A stretch of DNA of 37,170 nt, from positions 1 through 37,170 of the forward strand of contig WGSQ01000002.1 of assembly GCA_014871605.1 (NCBI GenBank), in the 5' to 3' direction. The DNA comes from Collinsella sp. (GTDB lineage Bacteria; Actinomycetota; Coriobacteriia; Coriobacteriales; Coriobacteriaceae). Shown piece after piece: positions 33,616 through 37,170 of the stretch (its first letter is position 1; every line of letters begins with the position of its first letter). The translations under genes were made by a program, and so were the position numbers. The notes under the pieces were generated by a model that was given only the letters and a program-made list of their open reading frames with translations, was not told where the DNA came from and searched no databases.

Positions 33616-34386
33616 CTACTTCTTCTTGTGTGGGCGCGGCTTCTTCTCGCGACGAGTGACCTCAACCTGCAGCGGCGCGTTCTTAAGGCGCTCCTCCTCA
33701 TCGGCCTTCGCCTTGTCGATGACCTTCTGCGTCACAAAAATCTGCTGGATAACCTGCCAAGCAGACGAGACGTCGTAGTACAGCAGAACACCAACGGGAA
33801 GGCTCCAGCCCATCCAAAGCATCATGACCGTCATGACAACGGCCATCATACGCATGCTCTGAGCCTGCTGGCCGGTCTGGTTGCGCGACATATAGAGCTG
33901 CGGAATCAGGGTCAGGACAGCGAACAGGATCAGGCAGACCAGCGCAGGCAGCGCGACCATAAAGCCATCGGCAAAGGAGGCACTCGGCGTGGTGGTCAGG
34001 TCGGGCAGAATATTAAAGAACGAGAACGCGCCGTCGTTAAAGTAGTCCGGCAGGTTACGCAGCAGCGTAAATAGGGCGAACAGGACAGGCATCTGAATCA
34101 ACAGCGGCAGACAACCAGCCATCGGGTTGAACTTGTTCTCGCTGTAGAACTTCTGCATTTCCTCGGCCTGACGCTGGGGATCGTCGGCATAGCGCTCCTG
34201 GATCTCGAGCATCTTGGGCTGCAGCACCTGCATGCGTGCCGTCGACTTAGTCGACTTGAGCATAAGCGGCGTCAGCAGCAGACGGATGATGACCACCAGG
34301 ATGATGATGGACAGGCCCCAGTCGACCGCAAAGGTCTGGATGAGCTTGAGCAGCTCGAAAAGGATGTTAACGATCCAATCCCACAT
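33616..34386 (-). CDS. yidC: membrane protein insertase YidC (Oxa1 family)
   Basis: The 256-residue insertase places membrane proteins with or without SecYEG. It has the Gram-positive layout: no large extracellular domain, a first TM at about 20-42 (WGLSIIILVVIIRLLLTPL with the conserved Arg35 in the groove), a cytoplasmic helical hairpin (QERYADDPQRQAEEMQKFY), further TM segments, and a basic tail ending in RREKKPRPHKKK that contacts ribosomes. GGAGG precedes the ATG. No lipoprotein signal is present. Confidence 0.96.
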   Translation of the reverse strand: MWDWIVNILFELLKLIQTFAVDWGLSIIILVVIIRLLLTPLMLKSTKSTARMQVLQPKMLEIQERYADDPQRQAEEMQKFYSENKFNPMAGCLPLLIQMPVLFALFTLLRNLPDYFNDGAFSFFNILPDLTTTPSASFADGFMVALPALVCLILFAVLTLIPQLYMSRNQTGQQAQSMRMMAVVMTVMMLWMGWSLPVGVLLYYDVSSAWQVIQQIFVTQKVIDKAKADEEERLKNAPLQVEVTRREKKPRPHKKK

Positions 34387-34415
34387 GTAAGTTTTCCTCC
34401 GATAGCGAGTGCCCG

Positions 34416-34640
34416 CTAGGGCACAGGGTCATAACCGCCGACGTGCAGGGGATTGCAGCGAGCGATGCGCCTCACGGCAAGCCAGCAGCCTCTCAAAACA
34501 CCGTACTTCTCAATCGCCTGGACGGCGTATTGCGAGCACGTTGGGTAATAAATGCAGGCGTCAGGCAATAAGGGCGAAATAACCTGTTGATATATGCGAA
34601 TAGGAGCGATGGCAACACGTCGCAAAACGTGATTGCTCAT
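34416..34640 (-). CDS. yidD: membrane protein insertion efficiency factor YidD
   Basis: The 74-residue protein has the family pattern IYQQVISPLLP, CIYYPTCSQYAVQAIEKYG and CNPLHVGGYDPVP. It is thought to assist YidC. Its ATG overlaps the rnpA stop (ATGA), with GGAGGAG upstream. Confidence 0.96.
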   Translation of the reverse strand: MSNHVLRRVAIAPIRIYQQVISPLLPDACIYYPTCSQYAVQAIEKYGVLRGCWLAVRRIARCNPLHVGGYDPVP

Positions 34641-34975
34641 CGCTCCTCCCCGGCAACGCCGGCGCGTTTCATAAGCGAACGCAATGCATTGTCCATCTCC
34701 TGCGGCGAGGAAACCCTCGTCTTGGGAGTTGCGAACAAGATGATGTCATAACCCGCAACGGGAAATCCACAGCTGCGGGCGGCCTCGCGCATCACACGCT
34801 TAGAACGGTTGCGCACGACAGCACAACCGAGCCGTTTAGCACCAACGAAGGCGACCCTTCCGGAGTCGCCTTCGCCAACCGATTCACATATGGTCATTCG
34901 AATCAGAGGGTGATTGAAACGACGCCCCTGACTGAACACATGCTCGAAATCTTGCCGAGACTTAATAGTCTTCAT
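34637..34975 (-). CDS. rnpA: ribonuclease P protein component
   Basis: The 112-residue protein helps RNase P RNA cut tRNA 5' leaders. It has the FSQGRRFNHPLI segment and the RNR motif (VVRNRSKRVMREAAR). It lies between rpmH and yidD in the usual order and overlaps yidD by 4 bases. Confidence 0.96.
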   Translation of the reverse strand: MKTIKSRQDFEHVFSQGRRFNHPLIRMTICESVGEGDSGRVAFVGAKRLGCAVVRNRSKRVMREAARSCGFPVAGYDIILFATPKTRVSSPQEMDNALRSLMKRAGVAGEER

Positions 34976-34995
34976 GCGAGATGTGTGTATCGCTG

Positions 34996-35130
34996 CTAGA
35001 CAGTGAGACGCTTGCGGCCCTTGGCGCGACGACGGGCGAGCACGGCACGACCACCCTTAGTGGCCATACGGGCACGGAAGCCATGGGTCTTGGCACGCTT
35101 ACGCTTATTAGGCTGATACGTACGCTTCAT
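34996..35130 (-). CDS. rpmH: 50S ribosomal protein L34
   Basis: The 44-residue protein begins MKRTYQPNKRKRAKTHGF and ends RRAKGRKRLTV, as expected for L34. ATG 35130 follows AGGAGG; longer in-frame starts are rejected. A GTCCGCG-CCCC-CGCGGAC hairpin at 35159-35176 lies in its leader. Confidence 0.97.
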   Translation of the reverse strand: MKRTYQPNKRKRAKTHGFRARMATKGGRAVLARRRAKGRKRLTV

Positions 35131-35202
35131 CTTAAGTTCCTCCTGCTGCATTTCGAGTGTCCGCGGGGGCGCGGACGCAGATATAGACACGTGAGCTTGA
35201 AG

Positions 35203-35232
35203 ATTGTAGGGAAATCAATGTTCAAATGTCAA
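35203..35232 (-). promoter_or_regulatory. promoter of the rpmH-rnpA-yidD-yidC-khpB operon
   Basis: On the minus strand there is a perfect TTGACA (35227-35232), an 18-base spacer and TACAAT (35203-35208). It is the best sigma-70-type promoter in the window and points to rpmH. Confidence 0.85.
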
Positions 35233-35475
35233 GAAATCAAAGGTAAAAGGTTGCGCAGTTCACACGGTTCCCCCATAAGCCGACCTCGATTTAGCGGTGC
35301 ATGGCAACTTTTCACGATATTTCATCGAGTTTTCAACAGGTCATGTTGGCAATGTTGAGAACTTTTCGTCCGTTTTCCAAAGTTTTCAACAGGTTTTGAA
35401 ACGTTGTCGAAAGATGAGAAACATTGCACGGTGAGCTACTATTTGTTCGAAACCTTTTGAAAGATTGCGAGCGGC
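35233..35475. other. putative origin of replication segment (AT-rich, DnaA-box-like repeats)
   Basis: This gene-free stretch between rpmH and the ATPase gene is AT-rich compared with its surroundings. It contains TTTTCAACA at 35330-35338 and 35383-35391 and the related TTCTCAACA on the minus strand at 35353-35361. These differ at two or three positions from the textbook DnaA box TTATCCACA. The rpmH-dnaA setting favours an origin here, but the box assignment is inference. Confidence 0.5.
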
Positions 35476-36828
35476 ATGTCTGACGACTTTTACACCATGG
35501 TCGATTCCGGAGACCCGGCACCCGACAACGAGCACATCACCGGCGTGCGCGAAGAGCGTAAGGAAGGCGAGCAGACGACCACGCAGGCGCCAAAAGCCAT
35601 GTACGCCGCGCGCATCGCCGTCTATGACGACATGCTGTCGACACCGCGTGTGATCGTCATTGATCCGCAAGATGTCCGCACGTATTTGGAAGAGACGACC
35701 AACACCGTCTACCAGTGCATGAAAGAACAAGGTGGCCATATCTCGCTCATGGTCATCCGTGAGATTGTCGAAAACTTTATCCACGCACACTTTGCCGAGC
35801 CCATCATCTCGATTCTGGACGGCGGAGACACCATCCGCTTTGCCGATCAGGGGCCCGGCATCGACGACAAGGAGCGCGCTTTCGACTTTGGCGTTACCAG
35901 CGCAAACAGCAAGATGAAGCGCTATATCCGTGGAACCGGAGCAGGGTTTCCCATGGTGCAGGAGTATTTGGAAAACGCCGGCGGGGCCGTGTCCATCGAG
36001 GACAACATGGGCAACGGCACCGTGGTTACGGTAAGCCTGAACCCTAAACGCGTGCAGGAAATCGAACGCGCCGGCGGACGCGGCGCTGCCGTGCGACCCG
36101 AGACGGAGCAGCCCACATATCCCCTGCCGGGAGCTTTTGCGCAGCAGCCCATGGCAACGCAGCAGATGCAGCCCCCCGTGGGACAGATGCAGCAGTCCGG
36201 AATGCTTCCTGTACAAGAGCCCCAGGCGGCATCGATGTCGATGCCGCCAAACGTGCCAGAGGCCATGCCGCTGGCGGATCAGGATGCAGCAGCAATGCAG
36301 CAGGCGACGGGGGCACCGGGCGGCCAGCAAATGGGCTATCAGCCGTACCAACAGGGATATCCATATCAGCAGATGCCGCCACTGGGGTATGGCCAGCAGT
36401 TCCCGCAGCAGTACCAGCAGGGATATCAGCAGCCGTACCAGCAGATGCCGCAGCAGCAGTACAACCCCTGGGCCCAGCAGATGCATCCGCAGCCTTACCA
36501 ACAGTGGCCTCAAAGTTTTCAACAGCAAATGCCGCCGATGCAGAGTTCTCAACAACCAGCAGCTCAAATGATGTATCCTAATGCAGCAAATCAGTATGCG
36601 CAGCCACAACCGGACGTGTTCGTAAGCGATCGCGGCAACGCCGCGCTGGGCTATCTGGCGCAAAATCAAGCGTGCGGTGCAACCGATCTGGCGAGGGCGT
36701 TTGGAAACTCGGCCCCCACTTGGTCACGCACGCTCAATGACTTGGCGCAGGCCGGCTTGGTCATCAAGCATGGCCAGAAATACCATCTGACCGAACTCGG
36801 CGCCGCTCGCGTGCGAGCTCAGAGCTAA
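35476..36828 (+). CDS. Bergerat-fold (GHKL) ATPase with Gln/Pro/Met-rich linker and winged-helix C terminus
   Basis: The 450-residue soluble protein has no signal or TM segment. A GHKL ATP-binding domain at about 45-190 keeps the N-box (REIVENFIHAHF, Glu99-Asn100), the DQGPG box (124-128) and the GTGAG lid box (153-157), but there is no dimerisation/His domain, as in SpoIIAB-like kinases. A Gln/Pro/Tyr/Met-rich linker of about 175 residues follows. A winged-helix domain at about 388-450 (GYLAQNQACGATDLARAFG...TELGAARV) ends the protein. It lies between the putative origin and dnaA, 15 bases before the dnaA start, and probably forms one transcript with it. The function is unknown; ATP-dependent DNA binding or control of dnaA is plausible. 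Confidence 0.85.
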   Translation: MSDDFYTMVDSGDPAPDNEHITGVREERKEGEQTTTQAPKAMYAARIAVYDDMLSTPRVIVIDPQDVRTYLEETTNTVYQCMKEQGGHISLMVIREIVENFIHAHFAEPIISILDGGDTIRFADQGPGIDDKERAFDFGVTSANSKMKRYIRGTGAGFPMVQEYLENAGGAVSIEDNMGNGTVVTVSLNPKRVQEIERAGGRGAAVRPETEQPTYPLPGAFAQQPMATQQMQPPVGQMQQSGMLPVQEPQAASMSMPPNVPEAMPLADQDAAAMQQATGAPGGQQMGYQPYQQGYPYQQMPPLGYGQQFPQQYQQGYQQPYQQMPQQQYNPWAQQMHPQPYQQWPQSFQQQMPPMQSSQQPAAQMMYPNAANQYAQPQPDVFVSDRGNAALGYLAQNQACGATDLARAFGNSAPTWSRTLNDLAQAGLVIKHGQKYHLTELGAARVRAQS

Positions 36829-36843
36829 AGAACGGGAGAGATA

Positions 36844-37170
36844 GTGGACGAGGAAGCAAGCATCATCCTGGGGGATGCCATCGCCTTTTGCCAGCGCGAC
36901 GGCCAAGATGCACGCCTCATCAACATGCTGGGGCAATCGCGCGCCATAAGCCTGACCGAAGATACGCTCACGATCGAGGCCCCCTCGCGCTTTGCCATCG
37001 CGCAGCTCAAAAAGCATCAACCGACTATTGAGGCCTATCTGGAAGAAATCGCCTTTGCACCGATCGCGCTCGACATCGTGGCACCGCAAGGCACCGCCGC
37101 GGAATCCGCTGACTCGACGGCGCCCGCCACGGCTCCCGCTGCTTCCCCGGCGCCGCCGGCCGACGCATGC
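36844..37170 (+). CDS. dnaA: chromosomal replication initiator DnaA (N-terminal part, cut by window end)
   Basis: A GTG at 36844 preceded by GGGAGAG opens a frame that runs off the window after 109 codons. It reads VDEEASIILGDAIAFC, then SLTEDTLTIEAPSRFAIAQLKKH and AYLEEIAFAPIALDIVAP, which fits DnaA domain I (binding of helper proteins and self-association). An Ala/Pro-rich stretch like domain II follows. The ATPase and DNA-binding domains are outside the window. The identity rests on domain I and on position beside rpmH. Confidence 0.85.
   Translation, partial: MDEEASIILGDAIAFCQRDGQDARLINMLGQSRAISLTEDTLTIEAPSRFAIAQLKKHQPTIEAYLEEIAFAPIALDIVAPQGTAAESADSTAPATAPAASPAPPADAC

Noticed and set aside
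35386..36669. a 427-codon minus-strand frame opposite the ATPase gene
   Set aside because: The Leu/His/Arg repetition comes from the Gln-rich linker read backwards, and the plus-strand protein has clear domains.

Overview
This window is about 37 kb from the chromosome of a coriobacterium, most likely Collinsella or a close relative. The assignment is inference from gene content (GC-rich actinobacterial proteins, a DinG helicase fused to a DnaQ exonuclease, paired WYL regulators, Cna_B/thioester and BIg2 surface proteins) and from the origin-proximal gene order. I had no database search.

Layout. (1) Positions 1-9.9 kb are almost all on the minus strand: tRNA-Lys(UUU) with its terminator, an M29 aminopeptidase, a two-TM protein coupled to purC, an OmpR-type response regulator and sensor kinase, a TSCPD protein coupled to a Tat lipoprotein, and a membrane-anchored solute-binding-like protein coupled to a membrane diguanylate cyclase. 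(2) Positions 9.9-19.3 kb are an accessory surface-protein zone. A 1.1k-residue BIg2 wall protein ending in LANTG lies between purB and a 40-bp copy of the purB 3' end, and a run of ten Gs lies in its promoter region. A 1144-residue thioester/Cna_B adhesin ending in LPTTG is next to tRNA-Gly(CCC). Two 59-bp repeats that begin with the 3' end of that tRNA lie between the tRNA and purB. (3) Positions 19.3-29.9 kb hold an M28-fold protein split by about 660 disordered residues and apparently lacking catalytic residues, two WYL regulators, DinG-DnaQ, Ddl and RlmN. (4) Positions 29.9-37.2 kb are the origin region. On the minus strand are rpmH-rnpA-yidD-yidC-khpB(jag), then after a terminator rsmG, three perfect parS sites, parA, parB and a small YtxH-like membrane protein. 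On the plus strand are a Bergerat-fold ATPase with a winged-helix tail and the first 109 codons of dnaA.

How the genes work together: rpmH to khpB form one transcription unit from a good sigma-70-type promoter and serve tRNA processing, membrane insertion and RNA binding. parA/parB/parS segregate the origin. purC and purB serve purine synthesis. The WYL pair converges on dinG, which suggests a DNA-damage theme.

The observations I rate highest are: the ATPase-winged helix gene between the putative origin and dnaA; the G10 tract in front of the LANTG protein (a candidate phase-variation switch); the duplicated purB 3' end bracketing that gene; the tRNA-Gly-derived repeats; the M28 pseudo-peptidase; and the split solute-binding-protein/diguanylate cyclase pair. 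No transposase, integrase, sortase or CRISPR array was seen in the window.
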